Source: JAQBGV01 sp032128395 (GTDB taxonomy: Bacteria > Planctomycetota > UBA8108 > UBA1146). Taken from it: a stretch of 23,868 nt of DNA. Under the pieces are notes generated by a model that was not told where the DNA came from, ran no database searches, and saw only the letters and a program-made list of their open reading frames with translations. Below, one piece after another: positions 15,563-23,772 of the stretch (positions are counted from its first letter, which is position 1; every line of letters begins with the position of its first letter). Location of the stretch: the NCBI GenBank assembly GCA_032128395.1, contig JAQBGV010000247.1:1-23868 (forward strand). The letters run 5' to 3'. Both the position numbers and the translations under genes were made by a program.

Positions 15563-15582
15563 GCTGGGAGCGAATTCCCAGC
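15563..15582 (+). promoter_or_regulatory. Hairpin containing the Shine-Dalgarno of the M48 gene
   Basis: GCTGGGA (15563-15569) pairs perfectly with TCCCAGC (15576-15582) around the loop GCGAAT, and the GTG start follows directly at 15583. The only purine-rich ribosome-site candidate (GGGAG) is within the left arm and loop, so the stem would occlude it. This suggests translation coupled to the upstream gene or structure-controlled initiation. Confidence 0.4.
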
Positions 15583-16962
15583 GTGGCGTGGACGAGAACT
15601 GCCTTCCTCTCGGTCGCGATCTCCTGCGGTGCGCTCACTGGCGCCCTGGGTACGATCACCGGGTGTTGCATCGACCCGGTCAACGGCGACCGATACTTCT
15701 GCCTCGGCGACATGACCGATGCCGAGGAGGCTCGACTCGGGCAGAGCCACGCCCCAGACTTCATCGCGCAGTCGGGTGGGATCTACCGCGACCCCGAGCT
15801 CGAGAGCTACCTCCGAGCGATCGTGATCGATGACCTCGCCCGCCGAAGCCAGCGCCCGGGTCTCCCCTGGGAGTTCCACATCCTCAACACATCGCAGGTG
15901 AACGCGTTCGCTCTCCCCGGCGGACAGGTGTTCGTCACCCGCGGGCTCCTCGCCGTCCTCGAGAGCGAGGCCCAGTTCGCCCACTTGATGGGTCACGAGA
16001 TCGGGCACGTCGCGCACAAGCACTCATCGCGGGGGCAGGGTCGGCAGGCGATCTTCGGGGTTCTCGTCGGCGTGGTCAGCGAAGTCGAGGGTCGAATCAC
16101 CGACGGGAACGGGCTCGCGATCGCGAGCACCGCGCTCGGGTTTGCGGGACAACTGACGCTCCTGCGCTTCTCCCGTCACCAGGAGCTCGAGTCCGACGAG
16201 CGTGGGGTCGACTACGCGCTGCTCGCCGGCTACGACCCCCGCGAGGGTCGACGCACCTTCGAGACGTTCCTTCGGTTGAAGGAGTCCTCGGGGCAGGGCG
16301 AGTCCGCCATCCAGAATCTTCTCTCCACGCACCCTCTCGACTCGACGAGGATCCAGGCGCTCGATGAGTACATCGAGCACGAGGTCCCTGGCGTCCAGTC
16401 GATGAATCTCATGGTCGAGGGCCCCGAGTGGAATGGGCTGATCCACCGATTGAAGTCGGCGCAGAAGGCGTACGACCAGCACGACGAGGCGATCGCACTC
16501 CTCGTGAAGTACGACGAGGGCGACACCAGGGGTCCGGCGCTCCTCGACGACGCCTCCAAGAAATTGCGCGCCGCGGTGGCACAGCTCCCCGGCCAGGCCC
16601 CGTTCCCCCTCGGCCTCGCTCTGGTCGAGATCGCGAGAGAGCGTCCGGACGCGGCGCTCACTGAGCTCGATCGGGCGATCGCACTCGACGGCGAATTCTA
16701 CGCGGCCAGGTTCACCCGCGGGCAGGTCCGCTTGGGTCGAAACGATGCGGTCGGCGCCCGCGAAGACCTACTGGTGGCCGCCCGTCTCTTCCCACTCAGC
16801 CCACATCCCCGGCTGCTCCTCGGATTCGCGGCCGAGAAACTCGGGGAGCAGGAAGAGGCGCTCCGCCGCTTCCGCGAGACGATCGAACGCTCGGAGCGAG
16901 GGACCGAACCCTACCGCCGGGCAGAAGAGCGACTGCGTGCCCTGGGGACTGGCCCCGCGTAG
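15583..16962 (+). CDS. M48-family zinc metalloprotease lipoprotein with C-terminal TPR region (BepA-like)
   Basis: This is a 459-aa predicted lipoprotein: a signal peptide ends in the lipobox I-T-G-C near residue 27, suggesting anchorage to a membrane facing the periplasm. The protease domain carries HEIGH (H138, E139, H142) and, in SRHQELESDERG, E201 as third zinc ligand with D205 completing the M48 ExxxD motif. PGGQVFVTRGLL before the active site is typical of the COG4783 group, which includes E. coli BepA, an outer-membrane protein quality-control protease. Residues of about 290-455 form TPR-like helical pairs (for example ALTELDRAIALDGEFYAARFTRGQVRLG). GTG 15583 is preferred because it places the signal peptide at the N-terminus. 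The GTG at 15511, overlapping the previous gene's stop, would add 24 residues in front. It is probably co-transcribed with the small basic gene upstream. Likely role: degradation or assembly surveillance of envelope proteins. Confidence 0.9.
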   Translation: MAWTRTAFLSVAISCGALTGALGTITGCCIDPVNGDRYFCLGDMTDAEEARLGQSHAPDFIAQSGGIYRDPELESYLRAIVIDDLARRSQRPGLPWEFHILNTSQVNAFALPGGQVFVTRGLLAVLESEAQFAHLMGHEIGHVAHKHSSRGQGRQAIFGVLVGVVSEVEGRITDGNGLAIASTALGFAGQLTLLRFSRHQELESDERGVDYALLAGYDPREGRRTFETFLRLKESSGQGESAIQNLLSTHPLDSTRIQALDEYIEHEVPGVQSMNLMVEGPEWNGLIHRLKSAQKAYDQHDEAIALLVKYDEGDTRGPALLDDASKKLRAAVAQLPGQAPFPLGLALVEIARERPDAALTELDRAIALDGEFYAARFTRGQVRLGRNDAVGAREDLLVAARLFPLSPHPRLLLGFAAEKLGEQEEALRRFRETIERSERGTEPYRRAEERLRALGTGPA

Positions 16963-16964
16963 CG

Positions 16965-17023
16965 GTGCCTGTACCCATCCACTCGAACCCGCGGGGAGAC
17001 CGTCCCTACCGAATCACAGGCAC
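16965..17023. terminator. Inverted repeat between convergent genes
   Basis: GTGCCTGT (16965-16972) and ACAGGCAC (17016-17023) are exact inverted copies, 43 nt apart. They bracket the whole intergenic space between the M48 gene (+) and the 983-aa dockerin protein gene (-). A small internal helix (GGGA/TCCC) lies between them. It may act as a bidirectional terminator, but there is no T-tract. Confidence 0.35.
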
Positions 17024-19965
17024 GGCAGTCCATCCGGCGTCGTGTCCGGACCCGCCGATGGGAATGGGGCGAGCGGCGCGTTTCCGCCATTGAAGAGATA
17101 CATCAGCAAGTAGATCGCATCGCCGATGGTGAGCAGGCCGTCGTCATCGGCGTCGTGCGCATCGACGCAGCTCCCGATCGGGAGCTCTCCGAAGCAGATC
17201 AGCAGGGTCTGGACCGCGTTCCCGACGTCGATCACGCCGTCGCCGTCCGGGTCGCCGCGGACGAAGAAGGCGCTCCCGAGTTCGTAGATCGAACCGGTCG
17301 TGATTCCGATCGCCGCCACGCGGTCCCCTTCCACGATGAACTCACCGAAGACGTTCTCGCCGTCGGGGGCGGCGAGCGTCGTCGACGTCCCGGCGATCGT
17401 CGCGGTCCCGGCTGCGATCTCCACCCGAGTGATCGCGAACTCCCCGTCCGGACCGAGGGTCGAGACGAGCACCTGGCCCCCGCTCTCGCCGAATACCATG
17501 TAGGGAGCGAAGTAGACCCCGTTCAGGCCGTATCCGGGGGCCGGATGGAGCGCACTCGCGGCGGGGAAGATCTCGATCGGAACCGGCGGAAGCAGGCCTT
17601 CGGTGCCACCCACCGTGACCCGGAACGCGAACAGCTCGCAGTTCACCGGCGAGACCGCCAGGAAGATGTCGGAGCCCGCACTCCTCGCGACCCCCGTGAG
17701 ACCTCCCTTGATCGGCAGCTCCCCGATCCCCGGACCCGCCGCTGGCCGCACCAGTACATAGGTGTCGCCGAGTTGCGTGCCATCGAGCGCGAGCTCGACG
17801 ATGGTCGCGTCCTGATCGGGATCCCCGGTGGCACCCGCACAGATGATCAGAGACCCGAGCCCATCGTTCCCCTCGGGGTCGTAGGCGATCCCGGTGGTCG
17901 GTGCGATCCCCGCGAGCGGGCTGATGATCTCTTCGAGCACGGTGAATTCTGCGTCCACCACGTAGATCTGGTCGTTCCCTGGATCGGTGATGTAGAACGC
18001 CGCGGCCCCCTCCTCCGCACCGGGCACGGCGGCGATCCCGAACAGGTTCACTGCGAGTCCGGGGATTTCGATCAAGTGGGTCCCTTGGAGGTTCCCCGGC
18101 CCGATCACCGCAGTGCAGGTCTCGGCGCTGCTCTCGTCTCCATCGAGGTCGACCCCGACCACCTGGTACTGGTAGGTTCCGATGGGGAGGGGAAGTTGCT
18201 CGCCGAAGGCTTCGGCGGTCGGGGCGAGAATCTCGGTCACGACTCCGTCGCGAAGGATTCGAATCTCGACGAACGGACTCGGATCCGGATTGGTCCAGAA
18301 GAGCGATACGTCCTGCACGATGGCGAAGCACGCGAGGTCGGCCACCGGCTCGACGAACTCCGGAAGGAGCAAGGGGGTCTCGACCACGTCGTAGGGGTTC
18401 GTGAACTCGTCGATCTCGAGATCGTTGCGAAACGCATCGGTATCGAAGTCGGCCGCGGGGTGCAGGACGTTCGCGGGGACCATCCCGAAGGCATCCCCGA
18501 GGAACCCGGGCTCGCTCCCGATCGAGATCGCCTGGAGCAGGATTCCATCCGGACCGTATCGGGAGACCGTACCCCCGGTGCGATCGGTCACCCAAAGTTC
18601 GCCACGACCGTCGACGGAGATCCCCGAAGGGGTCCCGCCGATCGAGAAGCTCGTCGGGGGCGCACCCGGCGCGATGCGGGTGAGCGTCCCGTCCCCTTCC
18701 CCCGCGACCCACGCCACCGCCCTGCCGCGGATAGCGATCGCGACCGGTCCAGTTCCGAAAGGAAGACCGACCGCGGTGCTCGTGGCCCCATCGCTCGACA
18801 GGCGCGAGACCGAGCCGAGCGCCGGGTCGGTGACCCAGACGTAGGAGTCGCGGTCGACCGCGATTCCGGTCGGCACGCTCCCCGGTGCGAACAGCTTCGA
18901 CCAGACCAGAGAGCCGTCCGAGTTTCTCTTCTGGGCGATGCCCGCGGCGCTACAGGCGACGATCACATTGTCGAGCAGATCGATCCCGACTCCGGTCGGG
19001 CCGGCCGGGACCGGGATCGCGCCTCCTTGAGTTCCGGCACTCGGCGTCGCCGCGACTCCTCCGAACAGCACCTGCCCGTCCGACGCGATCTTCGTCAGCG
19101 TCCCCGCGATCGTGTTCGCGACCCAGGCGCACCCCGCGGTGTCGATCGCGACGCCGGTGGGGCCGTCTCCGACCGGGATCACATCGATCACGCTGCCGGA
19201 CGAAGCGAACCGCACCACGGAGTCGCTGTCCCGGAACGTGACCCAGGTGACCCCCGCGGGATCGACCGCGACTCCGGCGGGCCCTGACTGTCCCGAGACG
19301 TTCAGGGTGCCGAGGAGCGTTCCGTCGAGGGAGACGATCGAGATCGTCCCGTCCCCACCGTTCAAGAACCACGACTGCTCACCCACCGCACCGAGCGGGC
19401 TGCCGGTGTTCAGATAGACGACCCCGCCGCCGACGGCGAACGGGGTGTCCGTCTCATCCGGGGTGCCCGGGATCGTCACTTCGATCGGCACGGGGGGGGA
19501 CCCCAGCTCGTCGGTGAAGTGGATCGGGGTGAATCCATTCGGACCCGTCGGCGCGAGTTGGTAGCGAAACTTGGTGAGCTGCTTCGGCCCGGAGAAACCG
19601 GGGAGAGCATCGGATCCATCGTCCGAGATGATGCAGTCGATCGTCCCGCCGCCAGGAAAGGAAATGTTGACGAGGAAGAGATCAGGACCCGCGCCGCCGT
19701 TCGCGTTCTCCACGGAGTAACCGGGAACGATCTCGATCAGTCCGAGAAGGCTCGGGTTGTGCTCGAGGCCGTACGAGAACGCAGAGATGGGGTGATGGTT
19801 GATCATGTAGGTCGGGACCGAGACCGTCTCTCCGGAATGGCCGACCCGTACGGCGGTCAGAAGGATCTCGGGGAAGGAGGCGAACGCGGTGGTCGTGACG
19901 AGCAGAAGAAGTGCGATATGCATCGGTCGGCGGCAATTCCGCAGGATGCTGGCGTTGAATCGCAT
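17014..19965 (-). CDS. Secreted multidomain cohesin-like / NHL-propeller / FN3 / dockerin-like protein
   Basis: This is a 983-aa exported protein. An N-terminal hydrophobic segment (PMHIALLLLVTTTAFA) follows a basic leader. A cohesin-like beta domain (about 30-165) is next (ILLTAVRVGHSGETVSVP, a late KQLTKFRYQL). From about 190 to 510 a six-bladed propeller of the NHL/virginiamycin-B-lyase-like type shows repeats such as GPTGVAIDTAGCAWVANT, PTGIAVDRDSYVWVTDPA and TPSGISVDGRGELWVTD. A fibronectin-III-like module (about 545-622, with YQYQVVGVDLDGDES) and a second propeller-like region (about 625-890) precede dockerin-type loops from Gly904 (GDPDGDGVIDVGNAV and DADDDGLLTIGDAI). The tail AGPDTTPDGLPC is a variant of the tail on the other two dockerin proteins. 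ATG 19965 has GGAGGA four bases upstream. It has no catalytic motif, so a structural or ligand-binding surface role is inferred. Confidence 0.88.
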   Translation of the reverse strand: MRFNASILRNCRRPMHIALLLLVTTTAFASFPEILLTAVRVGHSGETVSVPTYMINHHPISAFSYGLEHNPSLLGLIEIVPGYSVENANGGAGPDLFLVNISFPGGGTIDCIISDDGSDALPGFSGPKQLTKFRYQLAPTGPNGFTPIHFTDELGSPPVPIEVTIPGTPDETDTPFAVGGGVVYLNTGSPLGAVGEQSWFLNGGDGTISIVSLDGTLLGTLNVSGQSGPAGVAVDPAGVTWVTFRDSDSVVRFASSGSVIDVIPVGDGPTGVAIDTAGCAWVANTIAGTLTKIASDGQVLFGGVAATPSAGTQGGAIPVPAGPTGVGIDLLDNVIVACSAAGIAQKRNSDGSLVWSKLFAPGSVPTGIAVDRDSYVWVTDPALGSVSRLSSDGATSTAVGLPFGTGPVAIAIRGRAVAWVAGEGDGTLTRIAPGAPPTSFSIGGTPSGISVDGRGELWVTDRTGGTVSRYGPDGILLQAISIGSEPGFLGDAFGMVPANVLHPAADFDTDAFRNDLEIDEFTNPYDVVETPLLLPEFVEPVADLACFAIVQDVSLFWTNPDPSPFVEIRILRDGVVTEILAPTAEAFGEQLPLPIGTYQYQVVGVDLDGDESSAETCTAVIGPGNLQGTHLIEIPGLAVNLFGIAAVPGAEEGAAAFYITDPGNDQIYVVDAEFTVLEEIISPLAGIAPTTGIAYDPEGNDGLGSLIICAGATGDPDQDATIVELALDGTQLGDTYVLVRPAAGPGIGELPIKGGLTGVARSAGSDIFLAVSPVNCELFAFRVTVGGTEGLLPPVPIEIFPAASALHPAPGYGLNGVYFAPYMVFGESGGQVLVSTLGPDGEFAITRVEIAAGTATIAGTSTTLAAPDGENVFGEFIVEGDRVAAIGITTGSIYELGSAFFVRGDPDGDGVIDVGNAVQTLLICFGELPIGSCVDAHDADDDGLLTIGDAIYLLMYLFNGGNAPLAPFPSAGPDTTPDGLPCL

Positions 19966-20039
19966 CGGTTCCTCCGAAAGTGGGGTCACTGCACAACGAC
20001 CCGCACGATGAACCCGAGGCGCGGACCGGGAGGTTCCGC

Positions 20040-20065
20040 GATCCGCCACTGGAGCGTGGTGGATC
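20040..20065 (-). promoter_or_regulatory. Dyad upstream of the 983-aa dockerin protein gene
   Basis: GATCCGCCAC (20040-20049) and GTGGTGGATC (20056-20065) form a ten-pair stem with one G-T pair and a 6-nt loop, 75 bp upstream of the ATG at 19965 on the minus strand. It could be an operator or leader hairpin. No matching regulator is evident. Confidence 0.35.
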
Positions 20066-20168
20066 TGAGAAAGGCGGGGACACTCCTCCGCCGAGGATTC
20101 TACGGTGTGGAAGCGGGGGGATGCGAGGAGCGACTTCCGAAGTCCTCTGACAGGAAAGTTCGGACTTG

Positions 20169-20338
20169 CTAGGAGGCTGTCGGGAAGCCTCGCTCGAGAC
20201 GTCGTCGTGCGGGTCGCGTCCTGTGGGATGGCGGCTCAGGTCGATCGTATCGGTGGAACCCTCGATCTGAGCCGCCGTCCGACCGGGCGTGAGCAAGCCG
20301 GCGACGTTCCGAATCGAGGTTTTCCGACAGCCTCCTAG
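20169..20338. mobile_element. 170-bp foldback MITE with CTAG/TA target duplication
   Basis: The ends are near-perfect inverted copies about 40 bp long. Each begins CTAGGAGGCTGTCGG, then G/A-AA-G/A-CCTCG, and is still recognisable through an ACGTCG block. A second inverted pair (GGCGGCTCAG then TCGA, and its complement TCGATCTGAGCCGCC) lies near the centre, so the whole element folds into one long imperfect hairpin. It is bounded by CTAG on both sides (20169-20172 and 20335-20338), consistent with TA duplication in a CTAG target as in IS630-type elements. There is no transposase inside. The right CTAG forms the stop codon of the kinase gene. Confidence 0.8.
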
Positions 20339-23300
20339 TGGAGTCCGGAGAGCAACTTCCGAGCTGCCGCGACAATCTCTTCCGGGGAATGAGAATCTCC
20401 TACTTCCCTCCAGCGAACGAATTCGGCACCGGCCCGCTCTCTGACCCGCGGCGTGAGGTCGTTCTCCTCGTTCTCCGCCGCCAGGTGACGCTCGACTGCG
20501 GCAGTCCAGCGCGCTGCGGTCTCGACCGCGTCGATCGCCAGAGCGAAAGAGGTGAGAGTCCCCGCGATCCGGTCCGCTTCCTCCGCGATCCCCGTGAAGA
20601 GTTCGATCGCCTCGGAGGCGCGTGCGCGCGCCGCATCGAGATCGCCGAGCTCCACCGCGAAGCGGGCGAGATCGGAGAGGACCGACAGCCGGCCAGCCCG
20701 GTCCCCGAGCTCCTCGCGGATCTCGAGGCTCTCCTCGAGGTGACCGATCGCCGCGGCGATGTCGCCGTTTCGTTCCGCGATCATCCCGAGATTGTTGAAG
20801 AGTGAACGCTCGGCCCGGCGGTCCCCGAGTTCCTGCGCGATCTCCAGCGCCTCCCGGTAGATCCGCTCCGCGGTCTCGAGATCGCCGCGCTCGTACGCGA
20901 CGCTCCCCGAGACCGCGAGAGAGACCGCGACCTTCTGGCGATCGCCGTCTCGGCGGAAGATCCCACGGCTCTCTGCGAGCGCGGTCTCCGCCGCCTCGAG
21001 GTGGTGTTGCTTCAACTCACAGAGCGCGATGTTGTGGAGGGCGACCGCCGTTCCCGGCGCGTCATCGATTTCGCGCCGGATCTCGAGGCTGCGGCGAAAG
21101 TGGTCCCGCGCCTCCTCGTGATCTCCGCGTTGACGGGCGATCACCCCGAGGTCGTTCCACGCCCCGGCTACGCCGGTCGGGTTCTCGCGGGTCTGCTCGA
21201 TCTCGAGCACTTCCTTCGCAAGGGCGGCCGCGGGCTCGAAGTCTCCCTGGCTCGTCGCGTACCGCGCGGCCCATCCGAGAACATGCGCCCGAGTCTCACC
21301 CGCAGGCCGACCCGCGTCGTGCTCGAGCGCCCGCCGGGCCGCGTCGCGCCCCTCTTCCCACTGCCCGCGGATCAACCGATGATTCCCGAGGGCGTCCACC
21401 AGCCGCAGGGCGCACTCGCTCCTCTCGGGATCCGAGAGGGAGAACTCTAGCGCGACGCGCAGGTTCGCCCGTTCGTGATCGAGTCGGCGATGCCACGCAG
21501 GGGCCGACGCGCCGCTCTCCCCCGACTCCGCCAGGTCGAGGAAGGTTTCGAGGTGGCGCACCTGCACGTCGGTGACGTCGCCGTCCTCGAGGAACCGCTC
21601 CCGAGCGTACTCGCGCACCGTCTCGAGCAGGCGATAGCGGGGAATCGCGTCCGGGTCGTCATCGGGAGCCTCGACCTCGACGAGGGACTTGTCGACGAGG
21701 AGGCTGAGGCGATCGAGGATCTCCCACTCCTCCGTCCCCTCCCCGGAGCAGACCCGCTCCACCGATTCGAGGGTGAACCCAGCGACGAACACGGACAGCC
21801 GCCGAAGGAGCCGCCGCTCATCCTCATCGAGCAGCTCGTAGCTCCACTCGATCGTCGCGCGCAGCGTCTGCTGGCGTGGGAGTGCGGTGCGGCTCCCTCC
21901 CGTCAACAGTCGGAAACGATCGTCGAGACGAGTCGCGATCTGGGCGAGGGGAAGGACCTTCACCCGGGCGGCGGCGAGCTCGATCGCGAGCGGGATCCCG
22001 TCGAGACGACGCACGATCTGAGCGACCGCCGCCGCATCCCGTTCCGTGAGAGAGAATTCGCGCCGCACCGAGCTCGCCCGATCGATGAAGAGCCGCACCG
22101 ACTCGAACACTTCGAGCTCTGCGACGGAGTACTTCTTCCCCTCTCGGGGAAGGGCGAGCGGCGGCACCGTGACGACCTCCTCCCCCGGCACCCCGAGGGC
22201 CTCGCGACTGCTCGCGAGGATCCGCAGCTCGGGGAGCAGAGAGAGGAGGAATTCCACCGCCCGGGCACACCCTTCGAGGAGATGTTCGCAGTTGTCGATG
22301 AGGAGCAGCGAGCGGCACCCGTCGAGGCGGCGGACGATGGTGGTTCCGAGGTCTTCCCCGGGGCTCTCGCGCAGGGAGAGGGCTTGTGCGATCGCCGGGA
22401 GGACCCGCTCCTCGTCGCGGATCGGGGCCAGCTCGACGAGCCAGATCCCACCCTGGAACTGCGCCCCGAGCTTGCGCGCGACCTCGAGGGCGAGTCGGCT
22501 CTTTCCGCATCCTCCGGCGCCGGTCAGGGTGACGAGGGGAGCACTCTCGAGCCGTTCCTCGACCGCGGCGATCGATTCCTCGCGCCCGATGAACCGGGTC
22601 AGGGATCGGGGAAGGGTGGCGGTCGCCGGTCGAGATGGCGCCGGGCTCGCTTCGGCGAGGCGCGCGGTCACCCCGCCGCGCACGAGCAACTCTTCGAGGA
22701 TCCGGCGCGCCTCGGCGAGGCTCGCGAGGCGGCGGGTGCGGTCTTTCTCGAGCGTCCGTTCGACCAGCTCGCGCAGCCGCGCGGGGGTCTCCGCGGGGAG
22801 CTTGCCCCATTCCGGCTCCGCGCCGAGCACCGCGTCACGGCAATCGGCGAAACTGCTCGCTGCGAAGGGGGAGGACCCGGTGAGACACTCGAACAGGAGG
22901 CAGCCGAAGGACCAGGCGTCGGTACTCGGATCGACCGGCTCGCCCCGGTATTGCTCCGGGCTCATGTACGACGGGGTCCCACTCACCTCCGCAAGGGATG
23001 ATGGAGCGATCCCGACCCCGATCCCGAACGCCGCCGCGATCCCGAAGTCGAGGATCTTCGCGGTGTCATCGGGGGTGATCATCACGTTCGCGGGCTTGAG
23101 ATCGCGGTGGATGATCCCGCGGGCGTGCGCCGCCTCGAGGGCGCGCGCGACCTGGCGGGCGATCGAGATCAGCGTCTCGAGGGGAATCGCTCCTCCCTCG
23201 AGTCGGTGCGCGAGCGTGCCGCCCGCGATCCACTCCATGGTGAAGAAGGGCGAGCCGTCCGCATCCTCGAGCGAATAGATCGTCGCGATGTTCGGGTGGT

Positions 23301-23736
23301 TCAGCGCGGCGAGGGTCTGCGCTTCTCGCTCGAAGCGCCCGAACGCATCGGCGTCGCGGGTGATCGCGCCGGTCAGCACTTTCAGGGCGACGGGACGGCG
23401 CAGCCGCGGATCGGTCGCCCGATACACGACCCCCATCCCGCCGCGGCCGAGTTCCGCCTCGATCGGGTAGACCCCGATCGTGTGCACGGGATCGAGCCGA
23501 TCATCGGAGCGGGGCGCGGCGGGCGGCGCCGCGGCGACGGTGCGATCGGGGGACTCGGGTGGGGGGGTCGCAACGGTGTCGTCGGAAGTGGGCGGGTCGG
23601 TGGCGCGGATCCCGCCGGGCTCTGGAGAGAACGGGGACGGTGCGGGAGCCGTCTCGCCCGGGTCGCGATCGTTCGGTCTCTCCCGCACCAACTCGCCTTT
23701 CTGGGGACAGGCTCCGCACGGCGGGGCCCGTCCCAT
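20335..23736 (-). CDS. Ser/Thr protein kinase fused to NTPase and TPR domains
   Basis: This is a 1133-aa cytosolic signalling protein with no transmembrane segment. After a Pro/Ala-rich N-terminus (1-85, with a CGAC pair) comes a complete Hanks-type kinase (about 88-350): glycine loop LGRGGMGVVY, K119, E138, catalytic HRDLKPAN (D212), DFG (230-232), SGTPSYMSPE activation segment and DAWSFGCLLF. Residues 378-720 are a STAND/NB-ARC-like NTPase as in COG3903 regulators: RFIGRE entry motif, Walker A GAGGCGKS (406-413), Walker B LLLIDN (D481), SSRE sensor, GIPLAIELAAAR, and a winged-helix-like ATIEWSYELLDEDERRLLRRLSVF segment. Residues of about 780-1078 hold roughly seven TPR units (for example ARDHFRRSLEIRREID). 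All catalytic residues are intact. The architecture suggests phosphorylation controlled by ATP-driven assembly on a TPR-bound ligand. ATG 23736 has only a weak ribosome site. The stop codon TAG comes from the MITE boundary, so the original C-terminus may differ slightly. Confidence 0.93.
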   Translation of the reverse strand: MGRAPPCGACPQKGELVRERPNDRDPGETAPAPSPFSPEPGGIRATDPPTSDDTVATPPPESPDRTVAAAPPAAPRSDDRLDPVHTIGVYPIEAELGRGGMGVVYRATDPRLRRPVALKVLTGAITRDADAFGRFEREAQTLAALNHPNIATIYSLEDADGSPFFTMEWIAGGTLAHRLEGGAIPLETLISIARQVARALEAAHARGIIHRDLKPANVMITPDDTAKILDFGIAAAFGIGVGIAPSSLAEVSGTPSYMSPEQYRGEPVDPSTDAWSFGCLLFECLTGSSPFAASSFADCRDAVLGAEPEWGKLPAETPARLRELVERTLEKDRTRRLASLAEARRILEELLVRGGVTARLAEASPAPSRPATATLPRSLTRFIGREESIAAVEERLESAPLVTLTGAGGCGKSRLALEVARKLGAQFQGGIWLVELAPIRDEERVLPAIAQALSLRESPGEDLGTTIVRRLDGCRSLLLIDNCEHLLEGCARAVEFLLSLLPELRILASSREALGVPGEEVVTVPPLALPREGKKYSVAELEVFESVRLFIDRASSVRREFSLTERDAAAVAQIVRRLDGIPLAIELAAARVKVLPLAQIATRLDDRFRLLTGGSRTALPRQQTLRATIEWSYELLDEDERRLLRRLSVFVAGFTLESVERVCSGEGTEEWEILDRLSLLVDKSLVEVEAPDDDPDAIPRYRLLETVREYARERFLEDGDVTDVQVRHLETFLDLAESGESGASAPAWHRRLDHERANLRVALEFSLSDPERSECALRLVDALGNHRLIRGQWEEGRDAARRALEHDAGRPAGETRAHVLGWAARYATSQGDFEPAAALAKEVLEIEQTRENPTGVAGAWNDLGVIARQRGDHEEARDHFRRSLEIRREIDDAPGTAVALHNIALCELKQHHLEAAETALAESRGIFRRDGDRQKVAVSLAVSGSVAYERGDLETAERIYREALEIAQELGDRRAERSLFNNLGMIAERNGDIAAAIGHLEESLEIREELGDRAGRLSVLSDLARFAVELGDLDAARARASEAIELFTGIAEEADRIAGTLTSFALAIDAVETAARWTAAVERHLAAENEENDLTPRVRERAGAEFVRWREVGDSHSPEEIVAAARKLLSGLH

Positions 23737-23772
23737 CTCACCGCAAGGGGAAGTCTCTGGATAGGCCGATGT

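Noticed and set aside
17155..19287. 710-codon plus-strand open frame opposite the large dockerin protein
   Set aside because: It is Arg/Asp-rich with no domain, signal or ribosome site. The propeller and dockerin repeats lie in the minus frame.
21475..23001. 508-codon plus-strand open frame opposite the kinase
   Set aside because: It is an antisense shadow of the NTPase and kinase coding region with no recognisable features.
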